A DNA stretch of 64,000 nucleotides from Escherichia coli (GCF_011881725.1 NZ_JAATUR010000011.1:1-64000), one strand, 5' to 3'. Shown: positions 19,790 through 29,978, counted from the first letter of the stretch. Notes: generated from the letters alone by a model not told the origin. Numbers and translations are program-made.

Positions 19790-19850
19790 AGCGACAAGCA
19801 AAGTCACTTTTTTCGCTGTGACATTCGCTTTGTCAGCTGTGACAAGCTCC
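19790..19850. promoter_or_regulatory. Repeated TGTGACA motifs in the feaB-feaR divergent promoter region
   Basis: GCTGTGACA occurs twice (about 19817 and 19837). The second is part of the inverted repeat TTGTCA-GCTG-TGACAA at 19831-19846, and a related AAAGTCAC lies just before. Direct plus inverted copies are typical of AraC-family binding regions. FeaR binding here is an inference. Confidence 0.5.
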
Positions 19851-19982
19851 GCAAATCGTGACAATAACCGCTTATGCCTCTATGCCTTGCAAGACTTATT
19901 TCCTATAGTCAGGCTCATTAGCTTCGTTTATCGCAACACAAATGCAACAATAAAAATACATTTCACAGAGCGACAACGTGCC

Positions 19983-20888
19983 ATGAAGCCTGCAGTGGAT
20001 AATGAATTTCAGCAGTGGCTTTCCCAAATCAATCAGGTATGCGGTAAATTTACCGGACGCCTGCTGACTGAGCGTTACACGGGTGTACTGGATACGCATT
20101 TTGCCAAAGGACTAAAGCTGAGTACCGTGACAACTAACGGGGTGAATTTATCCCGCACCTGGCAGGAAGTGAAAGGCAGCGACGATGCCTGGTTTTACAC
20201 CGTTTTTCAGCTTAGTGGTCAGGCGATAATGGAGCAAGATGAGCGTCAGGTGCAGATTGGCGCGGGCGATATTTCGTTACTCGATGCCTCACGTCCCTGT
20301 TCGCTTTACTGGCAGGAGTCTTCTAAACAGATTTCATTACTTTTGCCGCGCACTCTGCTGGAACAATATTTTCCCCATCAAAAACCTGTCTGCGCAGAAA
20401 GACTGGCAGCTGACTTACCCATGGTACAACTCAGTCATCGACTGTTACAGGAGAGCATGAATAACCCGGCACTTTCTGAAACAGAAAGTGAAGCAGCGTT
20501 ACAGGCGATGGTGTGTCTGCTGCGCCCGGTACTTCATCAGCGGGAATCTGTTCAACCTCGCCGTGAACGTCAGTTTCAAAAAGTGGTTACGTTGATAGAC
20601 GATAATATTCGCGAAGAGATATTGCGTCCGGAGTGGATAGCCGGAGAGACGGGTATGTCAGTACGTAGTTTGTACCGAATGTTTGCCGATAAAGGTTTGA
20701 TAGTCGCGCAATATATTCGTAATCGTCGCCTCGATTTTTGTGCAGATGCCATTCGCCATGCCGCAGATGATGAAAAGCTGGCAAGTATTGGCTTTTATTG
20801 GGGATTTTCCGATCAGAGCCATTTTTCAACGGCATTTAAACAACGCTTTGGTCTGACGCCTGGAGAATACCGGCGTAAATTCCGTTGA
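19983..20888 (+). CDS. feaR: AraC-family activator of tynA and feaB, FeaR
   Basis: 301 residues from ATG 19983 (MKPAVDNEF). The open frame extends 70 codons upstream through the promoter region, but that part is not FeaR-like. N-terminal AraC-binding-like domain (about 1-180), C-terminal double helix-turn-helix (about 200-300) with AGETGMSVRSLYRMFADKG and the signature GFSDQSHFSTAFKQRFGLTPGEYRR. It activates tynA and feaB in response to aromatic aldehydes. Divergent from feaB with a 235-bp shared regulatory region. Confidence 0.95.
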   Translation: MKPAVDNEFQQWLSQINQVCGKFTGRLLTERYTGVLDTHFAKGLKLSTVTTNGVNLSRTWQEVKGSDDAWFYTVFQLSGQAIMEQDERQVQIGAGDISLLDASRPCSLYWQESSKQISLLLPRTLLEQYFPHQKPVCAERLAADLPMVQLSHRLLQESMNNPALSETESEAALQAMVCLLRPVLHQRESVQPRRERQFQKVVTLIDDNIREEILRPEWIAGETGMSVRSLYRMFADKGLIVAQYIRNRRLDFCADAIRHAADDEKLASIGFYWGFSDQSHFSTAFKQRFGLTPGEYRRKFR

Positions 20889-20961
20889 CGTTTCCCCGAT
20901 AATATCCAAATTGAATATAAGAACAATTGAGCAACAATAATTACTCAATGATTAATGGTGA

Positions 20962-21288
20962 TTATTTCCGCAGCCATTTCCCATTAATCCCCTGAACATA
21001 TTCACCCGGCTTCGCGCGAGCAACTAATTTTTGTCCTGCCAATTTCGCTATCTCCTCACTGGACACATTATTTTGCCTGGCCAGTTGCTGATAACTTAGC
21101 TCGCGGGCTTTATTAATGTCTTTTACCAGGGCCAGCGTTTCGGCATCTGTTTGCAGTGCGACCAGATAACCGTTAAGCGTCTCACCTACCCGCCCCTGAC
21201 TTCTGGCTTCGTTCAGAGTTAATGCCATCGCACTGCTGCTTATCAGGCCAATAATCCAAACCATTATGAGTAATGTTCTTTTCATCAT
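20962..21288 (-). CDS. ydbL: YdbL, periplasmic DUF1318 protein of the YdbH-YnbE system
   Basis: 108 residues with a signal peptide (hydrophobic about 5-20, ending SAMA). Two adjacent ATG codons start the gene. The second (21285) is spaced better from GAGG, so the true length may be 107. The mature part carries the DUF1318 pattern (LNEARSQGRVGETLNGYL, ARAKPGEYVQ). In E. coli YdbL is reported to modulate assembly of the YdbH-YnbE bridge. Gap to ynbE is 4 bp. Confidence 0.93.
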   Translation of the reverse strand: MMKRTLLIMVWIIGLISSSAMALTLNEARSQGRVGETLNGYLVALQTDAETLALVKDINKARELSYQQLARQNNVSSEEIAKLAGQKLVARAKPGEYVQGINGKWLRK

Positions 21289-21292
21289 TACC

Positions 21293-21478
21293 TCAAAAAA
21301 GATCGCTACGGGTTTTGAGCAGATCTTCTACATCTTTATCTGCTTTGATGATGATTTCATGCTCAATTTTAACATTCATATTGATAGTGATTGGTTCCTT
21401 GGGCGCCGCGACTTCAATACGCGGTGTGCAAGCAACCAGCATAAAAGATGACGTCAACGCAACCAGTAATATTTTCAT
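21293..21478 (-). CDS. ynbE: YnbE, outer-membrane lipoprotein partner of YdbH
   Basis: 61 residues. The signal peptide has a lipobox at about residues 14-17 (LVAC), so the mature protein begins at Cys17. The short mature part is beta-prone (ITINMNVKIEHEIIIKADKD). YnbE is reported to polymerise with the C-terminus of YdbH to reach the outer membrane. Its ATG overlaps the ydbH stop (ATGA). Confidence 0.94.
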   Translation of the reverse strand: MKILLVALTSSFMLVACTPRIEVAAPKEPITINMNVKIEHEIIIKADKDVEDLLKTRSDLF

Positions 21479-24114
21479 TGTTTTTCCTCACACTCTTTTC
21501 CTTGCGGACAGTCATTTTCCGGAAGTCGCGCGTTCTGCTCCAACCATGCCTGGAGATTATCGCCAAAGCGTAAACTGCGCCACAGCGTAAAAATATTCTC
21601 TTCATGTTGGTAATTAAGATTTACCGTACCACTTTTACCATCGACGCGACTGGTACCTGTAATGTTGGCCTGTATGGTTAACACACCGAGATTATCTAAA
21701 TTAATTTTTGTCGATGAACGGCTAATTTCCATATAGCGCAACCAGTTGATAGCTGAACCCGCAGTCATATTATCTTTGGCCACCGCATCGGCGGTGTCTT
21801 TATCCAGCCGCAATGTCATCGGCCCACTATTTGCAAGCCAGCCATCTTTCACAATCCATTTTTCATTATTAAGCCATAGCGGCAATGCGCCGCTAAATGC
21901 CCCTGACATAGCGAATTGTTTCGGGTTGACAGCACTAACCAGTTCGCTGGATGAAAGATTTTTCAGACGTAGCAAAGCCGGATCGTGCTGCGGCATACGT
22001 AATTGCTTCATCAGCACGTTGCCGCCTAAAACATCCACGCTAACATCAGTCAACAGCAAAGGTTCTTCTTCTGTCCACGGATAACGCCCTTGCAAATCAG
22101 CCGTGATATTTTTCGCTGTCACCAGATTAATCACTTCAGCAATACGCAATGTCACGGGGCCGCGTGTCCCCAAATGCCAGGCCCCATCAGCAAAACGAAA
22201 CGGCAGTACAAAATCGACGCCGTTGACCTGGTTGTCAGGCATCCAGGCGCTCCCGTCTTTTAGCACTCCATGTCCTCCCGCCCGGAAACCTTGATCGGGC
22301 GCAGCTGAAAATGCGACCTGGGCATACAATTCACCATCGCGTAAATTCATTTTCCAGTCTGGCGGGACTAACGGCTGGAATACTGTCAGTGATTGTTTAG
22401 GCCACCATGCGTTGCCGCGCAGGCGAATACCATCCCAACGACCATTTACCCGTACAGGGCCAATAGCCCCGGCATGTAAATCGCCTTTAAAGAGGAAATA
22501 AGTTGGCTCGCGCCCTTCAACACTGAATTTCAACGTTGATGGTGGTAGCACACTGCCGCCAGTAAAAAGCGTTTGACCGGCATCCAATGAAAGCGCCCCT
22601 CGAAACGAAGGTTTCTGAGAATCACGTACCCAGACGACGGGCTTGTCGAGAATCAATCGCGGATTTTCTACCGTCATTGTGCCGTACTGCAATTGGTCGA
22701 AACCGGTCGACAGGTCGGTCAGCGTAATCGTGCTGTCATGCCACTCACCTTTGCCTGCGACATCCCAGTTGGCATTCATTGGCGTAAAACTGCCTTTTCC
22801 CCAGTAACGCCACTGCCAATGTCCTGCGTCAGGGAGAAAATCATTTGCCAGCCCATCCATGTGTAGCACGAAATCGCCCAGCTTATTTTCATGCGCCTGC
22901 AAAATGGCCTGCAAACGCCCATCAACACCACGTTGCGTGACTTTTACGCCGGCTAAAGGCCAGCGGATTTCATCGATATCCAGTGAATCGATGATTCTTC
23001 CCTTTGAACGTAATAATGCGCCGGGTTCAAAAGCCAGCGTTGGATCAGTCAGACTTCCACTTAACTGTGCAGGTAAACGTGCATACAAAATGAGATCTGC
23101 CTGTTTTGCCTCGCCTGTTAGTTGCAGTGGCATCTGGCTGTTCTCCAGGCTTAATTTTCCTGGGCCAAAATTAAGTACGGCGTTGCCCTTACCCGCTTGC
23201 CCCTGGGTCAGCACACTCAGTCGACCACTGACCAAAGCGTCCTCAAGTCCTGCCTGCCAGTTATCGACGTTGATACCCAATCGCCCACTTAGGGGAAAAC
23301 CTTCATACGGCCAGCTCCAGCGGCCATCACTGATGGTCAATTGCTGACGGGTAATTTCCCACGGCAAATCGAGCAACGGATCGCCGTTATCTCGCGCCAT
23401 AACAATTAATTGCCCGCTATTTTCCTGCCACTCCAGCTCGGCATCCACCAGTGACGGCTCCTGCGGCAAGTTTAACGTTGCGGTGGCATGACCACTTACG
23501 GGGAGTCCATCCGGCACTAGCGGCAGGGTAAATTCCCCCACCAGTTTTACTGGCTGTTGATTTTCAAACGCAGCCACATCCAGTTCGCTGACCGTAAGTT
23601 GTTGCCCTTTAAGCTGACCTTGAAATTTCACTTTTTCGCCCTGATAACGCAGTTGCTGGATATCAGAGGTCAACGAGAGAGAGAGTTTTCCCTGCCATTC
23701 CTGCCAGGGCGAAAAGATCAGTTTATCGATATTGATCCAGGTGTTAGGCAACATGGCTTGCCACTGCGCGAGGGTTTTCGGGGCAGCTGGAGACTGCTCT
23801 GTCTGCGGCAATTTCGCCAGGCAAGCAGAATCAAGTTCTACAGTGCCGACGTTCAATAACCAGCGACTGGGATGCGAAAGGCTGGCATTGGTGATATGTG
23901 CAAGCTGACAATCGCCCACCAGATAACGGAGATCGGGAATGATTAAACCTTTACGCGTAATGCGTGGGCTTTCATCTAATGCAATACGTGTACCGAGCGG
24001 TAGCCAGATGCCCGCCAGCGTGGGAACCCACAACCCGAGCGTCATCAGCAACGTTAATGGCACAAGAATAATCAGTAATAGCAGCGCGAGAACGGCTTTA
24101 TATTTACCCAACAT
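21475..24114 (-). CDS. ydbH: YdbH, AsmA-like bridge protein for phospholipid transport to the outer membrane
   Basis: 879 residues. One N-terminal membrane anchor (LALLLLIILVPLTLLMTLGLWV, about 8-30) is followed by a long periplasmic region of beta-strand repeats, with an AsmA/DUF748-like segment toward the end. It is functionally redundant with TamB and YhdP in E. coli, forming a lipid conduit between the inner and outer membranes. First gene of the ydbH-ynbE-ydbL unit and divergent from ldhA. Confidence 0.95.
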   Translation of the reverse strand: MLGKYKAVLALLLLIILVPLTLLMTLGLWVPTLAGIWLPLGTRIALDESPRITRKGLIIPDLRYLVGDCQLAHITNASLSHPSRWLLNVGTVELDSACLAKLPQTEQSPAAPKTLAQWQAMLPNTWINIDKLIFSPWQEWQGKLSLSLTSDIQQLRYQGEKVKFQGQLKGQQLTVSELDVAAFENQQPVKLVGEFTLPLVPDGLPVSGHATATLNLPQEPSLVDAELEWQENSGQLIVMARDNGDPLLDLPWEITRQQLTISDGRWSWPYEGFPLSGRLGINVDNWQAGLEDALVSGRLSVLTQGQAGKGNAVLNFGPGKLSLENSQMPLQLTGEAKQADLILYARLPAQLSGSLTDPTLAFEPGALLRSKGRIIDSLDIDEIRWPLAGVKVTQRGVDGRLQAILQAHENKLGDFVLHMDGLANDFLPDAGHWQWRYWGKGSFTPMNANWDVAGKGEWHDSTITLTDLSTGFDQLQYGTMTVENPRLILDKPVVWVRDSQKPSFRGALSLDAGQTLFTGGSVLPPSTLKFSVEGREPTYFLFKGDLHAGAIGPVRVNGRWDGIRLRGNAWWPKQSLTVFQPLVPPDWKMNLRDGELYAQVAFSAAPDQGFRAGGHGVLKDGSAWMPDNQVNGVDFVLPFRFADGAWHLGTRGPVTLRIAEVINLVTAKNITADLQGRYPWTEEEPLLLTDVSVDVLGGNVLMKQLRMPQHDPALLRLKNLSSSELVSAVNPKQFAMSGAFSGALPLWLNNEKWIVKDGWLANSGPMTLRLDKDTADAVAKDNMTAGSAINWLRYMEISRSSTKINLDNLGVLTIQANITGTSRVDGKSGTVNLNYQHEENIFTLWRSLRFGDNLQAWLEQNARLPENDCPQGKECEEKQ

Positions 24115-24321
24115 GGGTAGTTAATATCCTGATTTAGCGAAAAATTAAGCATTCAATACGGGTATTGTGGCATGTTTAACCGTTCAGTTGAAGGTTGCGC
24201 CTACACTAAGCATAGTTGTTGATCAGTTTTTCAATATCGCCTTTGCTTTCAATTATATTTTAAATTTTGTAAAATATTTTTAGTAGCTTAAATGTGATTC
24301 AACATCACTGGAGAAAGTCTT

Positions 24322-25311
24322 ATGAAACTCGCCGTATATAGCACAAAACAGTACGACAAAAAGTACCTGCAACAGGTGAACGAGTCCTTTGGCTTTGAGC
24401 TGGAATTTTTTGACTTTCTGCTGACGGAAAAAACGGCAAAAACTGCCAACGGCTGCGAAGCAGTATGTATTTTCGTAAACGACGACGGCAGCCGTCCGGT
24501 GCTGGAAGAGCTGAAAAAGCACGGCGTTAAATATATCGCCCTGCGCTGTGCCGGTTTCAATAACGTTGATCTCGACGCAGCAAAAGAACTGGGGTTCAAA
24601 GTGGTGCGAGTCCCGGCGTACGATCCAGAAGCCGTCGCTGAACATGCAATTGGTATGATGATGACGCTGAACCGTCGTATTCACCGCGCATATCAGCGTA
24701 CCCGCGACGCTAACTTCTCTCTGGAAGGTCTGACTGGTTTTACCATGTATGGCAAAACGGCGGGGGTTATTGGCACCGGTAAAATCGGTGTGGCGATGCT
24801 GCGGATACTGAAAGGTTTTGGTATGCGTCTGTTGGCATTCGATCCATACCCAAGTGCAGCAGCACTGGAACTCGGCGTGGAATATGTCGATTTGCCGACC
24901 CTGTTCTCTGAATCAGATGTTATCTCTCTGCACTGTCCGCTGACGCCGGAGAACTACCACCTGCTGAATGAAGCGGCGTTCGAACAGATGAAAAATGGCG
25001 TAATGATCATCAACACCAGTCGTGGTGCGCTGATTGATTCCCAGGCGGCCATTGAAGCGCTGAAAAACCAAAAAATTGGATCGTTGGGAATGGACGTGTA
25101 TGAGAATGAACGCGATCTTTTCTTTGAAGATAAATCCAACGATGTGATTCAGGATGATGTTTTCCGTCGTCTGTCAGCCTGCCATAACGTACTGTTTACC
25201 GGGCACCAGGCATTCCTGACAGCGGAAGCCCTGACCAGTATTTCCCAGACTACGCTGCAAAACTTGAGCAATCTGGAAAAAGGCGAACCGTGCCCGAACG
25301 AACTGGTTTAA
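24322..25311 (+). CDS. ldhA: Fermentative D-lactate dehydrogenase LdhA
   Basis: 329 residues of the D-2-hydroxyacid dehydrogenase family. NAD-binding motif GTGKIGVAM (about 152-160), catalytic Arg in TSRGALID (about 235), Glu in DVYENE and His in TGHQAFLT (about 296). It reduces pyruvate to D-lactate with NADH during anaerobic or acid growth. A good GGAGAAAG ribosome-binding site precedes it. Confidence 0.98.
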   Translation: MKLAVYSTKQYDKKYLQQVNESFGFELEFFDFLLTEKTAKTANGCEAVCIFVNDDGSRPVLEELKKHGVKYIALRCAGFNNVDLDAAKELGFKVVRVPAYDPEAVAEHAIGMMMTLNRRIHRAYQRTRDANFSLEGLTGFTMYGKTAGVIGTGKIGVAMLRILKGFGMRLLAFDPYPSAAALELGVEYVDLPTLFSESDVISLHCPLTPENYHLLNEAAFEQMKNGVMIINTSRGALIDSQAAIEALKNQKIGSLGMDVYENERDLFFEDKSNDVIQDDVFRRLSACHNVLFTGHQAFLTAEALTSISQTTLQNLSNLEKGEPCPNELV

Positions 25312-25318
25312 TCTTGCC

Positions 25319-25346
25319 GCTCCCCTGCAAGCCAGGGGAGCTTATT
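25319..25346 (+). terminator. Terminator after ldhA
   Basis: Stem GCTCCCCTG / CAGGGGAGC with a 5-nt loop, followed by TTATT, 7 bp after the ldhA stop. Confidence 0.75.
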
Positions 25347-25397
25347 CAGATAATCCCCAAAGATATTTAATCTTCTATTCTTAAAATATGTTTTAGG

Positions 25398-25432
25398 GAC
25401 CGGTTAGACGCAATCAGCATTGCATCCGGTAC
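25398..25432. repeat. Degenerate REP-like element between ldhA and hslJ
   Basis: Imperfect inverted repeat ACCGGTTAGACGCAA...TTGCATCCGGT with the REP-like GCATCCGG end. The inner stem is poor. Confidence 0.4.
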
Positions 25433-25467
25433 CAGCACCAAATTTATACCTTAAGTAGAGAACTAAA

Positions 25468-25890
25468 ATGAAGAAAGTTGCCGCGCTTGCCGCACTAAGC
25501 CTGATGATGGCGGGATGTGTATGTACTGACAAAATTGCTGTAACGCCAGAACAGTTACAGCATCACCGTTTCGTACTGGATAGTGTAAATGGTCAACCTG
25601 TTGCCAGCGAGAAAAACCCGCCAGAAATCAGCTTTGGTGAAAAGATGATGGTTTCTGGCAACATGTGCAACCGCTTTAGCGGCGAAGGTAAACTTTCGGA
25701 CGGAGAACTGAAAGTTAAAGGTCTGGCGATGACCCGTATGATGTGTGCCAACCCACAGCTTAACGAACTCGATAACACCATCAGCGAAATGCTGAAAGAA
25801 GGTGCGCAAGTGGATCTGACCGCGAATCAGTTAACGCTGGCGACCGCGAAACAGACATTAACGTATAAGCTGGCGGATTTAATGAATTAA
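25468..25890 (+). CDS. hslJ: HslJ, heat-inducible outer-membrane lipoprotein (META domain)
   Basis: 140 residues. The lipoprotein signal peptide has lipobox MAGC at about 14-17. A META domain follows (HHRFVLDSVNGQPVAS, MVSGNMCNRFSGEGKLSDGELKV). HslJ is linked to novobiocin resistance and heat shock. It overlaps the convergent ydbJ stop by 4 bp. Confidence 0.95.
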   Translation: MKKVAALAALSLMMAGCVCTDKIAVTPEQLQHHRFVLDSVNGQPVASEKNPPEISFGEKMMVSGNMCNRFSGEGKLSDGELKVKGLAMTRMMCANPQLNELDNTISEMLKEGAQVDLTANQLTLATAKQTLTYKLADLMN

Positions 25891-26153
25891 TAACTGCCAC
25901 AACTTCCGGCGGCAAGCGACTGTTCGCTACAGCGTTTGCCGTTGGGTAATGCACACATCCCGATCGCTGTACCATCCAGTTGGCGTGCAACGGAAAGCGA
26001 ACCGCCAATCATTGCACAATTTGCCTCTCCGCTACTCGACATCGACGCTTTTAAACCTGGAGCCACATGCGCCGCGGTCGCCTGCTGAACCGGTTCACTA
26101 CTACACGCCGACAACAATAAAACGGCAACCCCTACGCACAACATTACTCGCAT
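25887..26153 (-). CDS. ydbJ: YdbJ, DUF333 lipoprotein
   Basis: 88 residues. Lipobox LSAC at about 14-17. The mature part has the DUF333 pattern ANCAMIGGSLSVARQLDGTAIGMCALPNGKRCSEQSL, with paired cysteines suited to the periplasm. Function unknown. Convergent with hslJ. Confidence 0.93.
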   Translation of the reverse strand: MRVMLCVGVAVLLLSACSSEPVQQATAAHVAPGLKASMSSSGEANCAMIGGSLSVARQLDGTAIGMCALPNGKRCSEQSLAAGSCGSY

Positions 26154-26425
26154 CTTTACTTCCTCAAATCTTTAAGCCCAACGGCACCGCCGTAATAATA
26201 GGCAGCACAAGCGGCTACGTCGAGAACTGTATTGCGAATTGCAACATATTTTTACTGTTTTGTGGCTATTTTTTTGCCCAGGTTTTGATCAAAACATTCA
26301 TTACACTGATATAGGGGACACAAAAGCGAAAATGCGGCAGAAAGCCATTTGCTAAAATTAAATGATTACTACTGGGCGCGCAGCTATTTCGTGCGCCCCT
26401 CATTTGCGCAATGTAAGGGTGTCGT

Positions 26426-29400
26426 ATGATCACAATTGACGGAAATGGCGCGGTAGCTTCGGTGGCATTTCGCACCAGTGAAGTTATCGCCATTTACCCT
26501 ATTACCCCGAGTTCCACGATGGCAGAACAGGCTGATGCCTGGGCCGGAAACGGCTTGAAGAACGTATGGGGAGATACACCTCGTGTAGTTGAAATGCAGT
26601 CAGAAGCTGGCGCTATCGCAACTGTGCATGGTGCTTTGCAAACAGGCGCTCTTTCGACATCATTTACATCGTCGCAGGGTTTACTGCTGATGATCCCGAC
26701 CCTGTATAAACTGGCGGGCGAACTGACGCCGTTTGTCCTGCATGTGGCTGCGCGTACTGTGGCCACTCATGCGCTCTCTATTTTTGGCGATCATTCAGAT
26801 GTGATGGCGGTACGTCAGACTGGCTGCGCGATGCTATGTGCAGCAAACGTGCAGGAAGCACAAGATTTTGCCCTCATTTCGCACATCGCAACGCTGAAAA
26901 GCCGCGTGCCATTTATTCATTTCTTTGATGGTTTCCGCACGTCCCACGAAATCAACAAAATTATCCCACTGGCCGACGACACTATTCTTGATTTGATGCC
27001 GCAGGCAGAAATTGATGCCCATCGAATTCGCGCACTTAATCCGGAACATCCGGTGATCCGCGGTACGTCGGCTAATCCGGACACTTATTTCCAGTCTCGC
27101 GAAGCTACTAACCCGTGGTATAACGCGGTCTATGACCATGTTGAACAGGCGATGAATGATTTTGCTGCCGCGACAGGTCGGCAGTATCAGCCGTTTGAGT
27201 ATTATGGTCACCCGCAGGCGGAACGGGTGATTATCCTGATGGGGTCGGCCATCGGCACCTGTGAAGAAGTCGTGGATGAATTACTAACTCGCGGCGAAAA
27301 AGTCGGCGTACTGAAAGTTCGCCTGTACCGCCCATTCTCCGCCAGACACTTACTGCAAGCATTGCCGGATTCTGTACGTACTGTGGCAGTGCTTGATCGT
27401 ACCAAAGAACCTGGTGCGCAGGCGGAACCGCTGTATCTGGATGTAATGACGGCGCTGGCTGAAGCCTTTAATAATGGCGAGCGCGAAACACTGCCACGGG
27501 TTATCGGTGGTCGTTATGGCCTGTCGTCCAAAGAGTTCGGCCCGGACTGCGTGCTTGCTGTATTTGCCGAACTCAACGCGGCTAAACCGAAAGCGCGCTT
27601 TACCGTCGGTATTTACGATGATGTGACCAATCTGTCGCTACCGTTGCCGGAAAATACCCTGCCAAACTCCGCAAAACTGGAAGCGCTCTTTTACGGGCTG
27701 GGTAGCGACGGCAGCGTTTCCGCAACTAAAAACAATATCAAAATTATCGGTAATTCCACGCCGTGGTACGCACAGGGCTATTTTGTTTACGACTCCAAAA
27801 AGGCAGGCGGCCTGACGGTTTCTCACCTTCGCGTGAGCGAGCAGCCGATCCGTTCCGCTTATCTCATTTCCCAGGCTGATTTTGTTGGCTGCCACCAGTT
27901 GCAGTTTATCGACAAGTATCAGATGGCCGAACGTTTAAAACCTGGCGGTATTTTCCTGCTCAACACGCCGTACAGCGCAGATGAAGTGTGGTCGCGGTTG
28001 CCGCAAGAAGTCCAGGCTGTGTTGAATCAGAAAAAAGTGCGTTTCTATGTGATTAACGCGGCGAAAATCGCCCGTGAATGTGGCCTGGCGGCCCGTATTA
28101 ATACCGTCATGCAGATGGCTTTTTTCCATCTGACGCAAATTTTGCCTGGCGACAGCGCCCTGGCCGAATTGCAGGGCGCGATTGCCAAAAGCTACAGCAG
28201 CAAAGGCCAGGACCTGGTGGAACGCAACTGGCAGGCTCTGGCACTGGCGCGTGAATCCGTAGAAGAAGTTCCGTTGCAGCCAGTTAATCCGCACAGCGCC
28301 AATCGACCGCCTGTGGTTTCCGATGCCGCTCCTGATTTCGTGAAAACCGTTACCGCGACGATGCTCGCCGGGCTTGGTGATGCCCTCCCCGTTTCGGCGC
28401 TGCCGCCAGACGGCACCTGGCCGATGGGCACCACGCGCTGGGAAAAACGCAATATCGCCGAAGAGATCCCCATCTGGAAAGAGGAACTCTGTACCCAATG
28501 TAACCACTGCGTTGCCGCTTGCCCACACTCCGCCATTCGCGCAAAAGTGGTACCGCCTGAAGCGATGGAAAACGCCCCTGCCAGCCTGCATTCGCTGGAT
28601 GTAAAATCGCGTGATATGCGCGGGCAGAAATATGTCTTGCAGGTGGCACCGGAAGATTGCACCGGTTGTAATCTGTGCGTCGAAGTTTGCCCGGCGAAAG
28701 ACCGACAAAATCCAGAAATCAAAGCCATCAATATGATGTCGCGTCTGAAACATGTTGAAGAGGAGAAAATCAATTACGATTTCTTCCTCAACCTACCAGA
28801 AATCGACCGTAGCAAACTGGAACGTATTGATATTCGTACATCGCAACTGATTACGCCGCTGTTTGAATATTCAGGTGCTTGCTCCGGTTGTGGTGAGACA
28901 CCGTATATCAAATTGCTCACTCAACTCTATGGCGATCGGATGTTAATTGCCAACGCGACGGGTTGTTCTTCTATTTACGGCGGCAACCTGCCCTCCACGC
29001 CATATACCACTGATGTCAACGGTCGTGGCCCGGCCTGGGCGAACTCGCTGTTTGAAGATAACGCCGAATTTGGCCTTGGTTTCCGCCTGACGGTCGATCA
29101 ACATCGTGTCCGCGTGCTGCGTCTGCTGGATCAATTCGCCGATAAAATCCCCGCTGAGTTACTGACGGCGTTGAAATCAGACGCCACGCCAGACGTTCGT
29201 CGCGAACAAGTCGCCTCGCTGCGTCAACAACTTAAAGATGTGGCTGAAGCGCATGAACTGTTGCGTGACGCCGATGCGCTTGTTGAGAAATCAATATGGC
29301 TGATTGGTGGTGACGGCTGGGCTTATGACATCGGCTTTGGCGGTCTGGATCATGTGTTGAGTCTGACGGAAAACGTCAACATCCTGGTGCTGGATACGCA

Positions 29401-29950
29401 ATGCTATTCCAATACTGGTGGTCAGGCGTCGAAAGCTACACCGCTTGGTGCCGTTACTAAGTTTGGCGAGCATGGCAAACGCAAAGCACGTAAAGATCTC
29501 GGCGTCAGCATGATGATGTACGGTCATGTTTATGTCGCGCAGATTTCTCTTGGCGCGCAACTTAACCAGACGGTAAAAGCGATTCAGGAAGCGGAAGCGT
29601 ATCCGGGGCCATCGCTGATTATTGCTTACAGCCCATGTGAAGAGCACGGTTATGACCTTGCGTTAAGTCACGACCAGATGCGTCAACTCACCGCAACCGG
29701 CTTCTGGCCTCTGTATCGCTTTGATCCGCGTCGTGCCGATGAAGGTAAACTGCCGCTGGCATTGGATTCCCGCCCGCCCTCAGAAGCACTGGAAGAAACA
29801 CTTCTTCATGAGCAACGTTTCCGCCGTCTGAATACGCAACAGCCGGAAGTGGCAGAACAGCTATGGAAAGATGCCGCTGCTGATCTACAAAAACGTTATG
29901 ACTTCCTGGCACAACTGGCCGGAAAGACGGAAAAAAACAGCACCGAATAA
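26426..29950 (+). CDS. ydbK: Pyruvate:flavodoxin oxidoreductase (YdbK/NifJ)
   Basis: 1174 residues, the full one-chain enzyme. Order: pyrimidine-binding domain (YPITPSSTMAE near 25-35), transketolase C-like domain, gamma domain, ferredoxin domain with two [4Fe-4S] motifs (CTQCNHCVAACP at about 690 and CTGCNLCVEVCP at about 745), then the TPP pyrophosphate-binding domain (CSGCGETPY near 820 and GDGWAYDIGFGG near 965). It converts pyruvate and CoA to acetyl-CoA and reduces flavodoxin, and is linked to oxidative-stress tolerance and radical-SAM enzymes. Start from the ATG after GTGTCGT; spacing of the ribosome-binding site is weak. micC lies antiparallel just downstream. Confidence 0.96.
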   Translation: MITIDGNGAVASVAFRTSEVIAIYPITPSSTMAEQADAWAGNGLKNVWGDTPRVVEMQSEAGAIATVHGALQTGALSTSFTSSQGLLLMIPTLYKLAGELTPFVLHVAARTVATHALSIFGDHSDVMAVRQTGCAMLCAANVQEAQDFALISHIATLKSRVPFIHFFDGFRTSHEINKIIPLADDTILDLMPQAEIDAHRIRALNPEHPVIRGTSANPDTYFQSREATNPWYNAVYDHVEQAMNDFAAATGRQYQPFEYYGHPQAERVIILMGSAIGTCEEVVDELLTRGEKVGVLKVRLYRPFSARHLLQALPDSVRTVAVLDRTKEPGAQAEPLYLDVMTALAEAFNNGERETLPRVIGGRYGLSSKEFGPDCVLAVFAELNAAKPKARFTVGIYDDVTNLSLPLPENTLPNSAKLEALFYGLGSDGSVSATKNNIKIIGNSTPWYAQGYFVYDSKKAGGLTVSHLRVSEQPIRSAYLISQADFVGCHQLQFIDKYQMAERLKPGGIFLLNTPYSADEVWSRLPQEVQAVLNQKKVRFYVINAAKIARECGLAARINTVMQMAFFHLTQILPGDSALAELQGAIAKSYSSKGQDLVERNWQALALARESVEEVPLQPVNPHSANRPPVVSDAAPDFVKTVTATMLAGLGDALPVSALPPDGTWPMGTTRWEKRNIAEEIPIWKEELCTQCNHCVAACPHSAIRAKVVPPEAMENAPASLHSLDVKSRDMRGQKYVLQVAPEDCTGCNLCVEVCPAKDRQNPEIKAINMMSRLKHVEEEKINYDFFLNLPEIDRSKLERIDIRTSQLITPLFEYSGACSGCGETPYIKLLTQLYGDRMLIANATGCSSIYGGNLPSTPYTTDVNGRGPAWANSLFEDNAEFGLGFRLTVDQHRVRVLRLLDQFADKIPAELLTALKSDATPDVRREQVASLRQQLKDVAEAHELLRDADALVEKSIWLIGGDGWAYDIGFGGLDHVLSLTENVNILVLDTQCYSNTGGQASKATPLGAVTKFGEHGKRKARKDLGVSMMMYGHVYVAQISLGAQLNQTVKAIQEAEAYPGPSLIIAYSPCEEHGYDLALSHDQMRQLTATGFWPLYRFDPRRADEGKLPLALDSRPPSEALEETLLHEQRFRRLNTQQPEVAEQLWKDAAADLQKRYDFLAQLAGKTEKNSTE

Positions 29951-29978
29951 ACTTTCTGGATAACGATTATCCAATTCA

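Noticed and set aside
27935..28753. 272-codon minus-strand frame inside ydbK
   Set aside because: Antisense shadow of a well-supported oxidoreductase gene; no family features.
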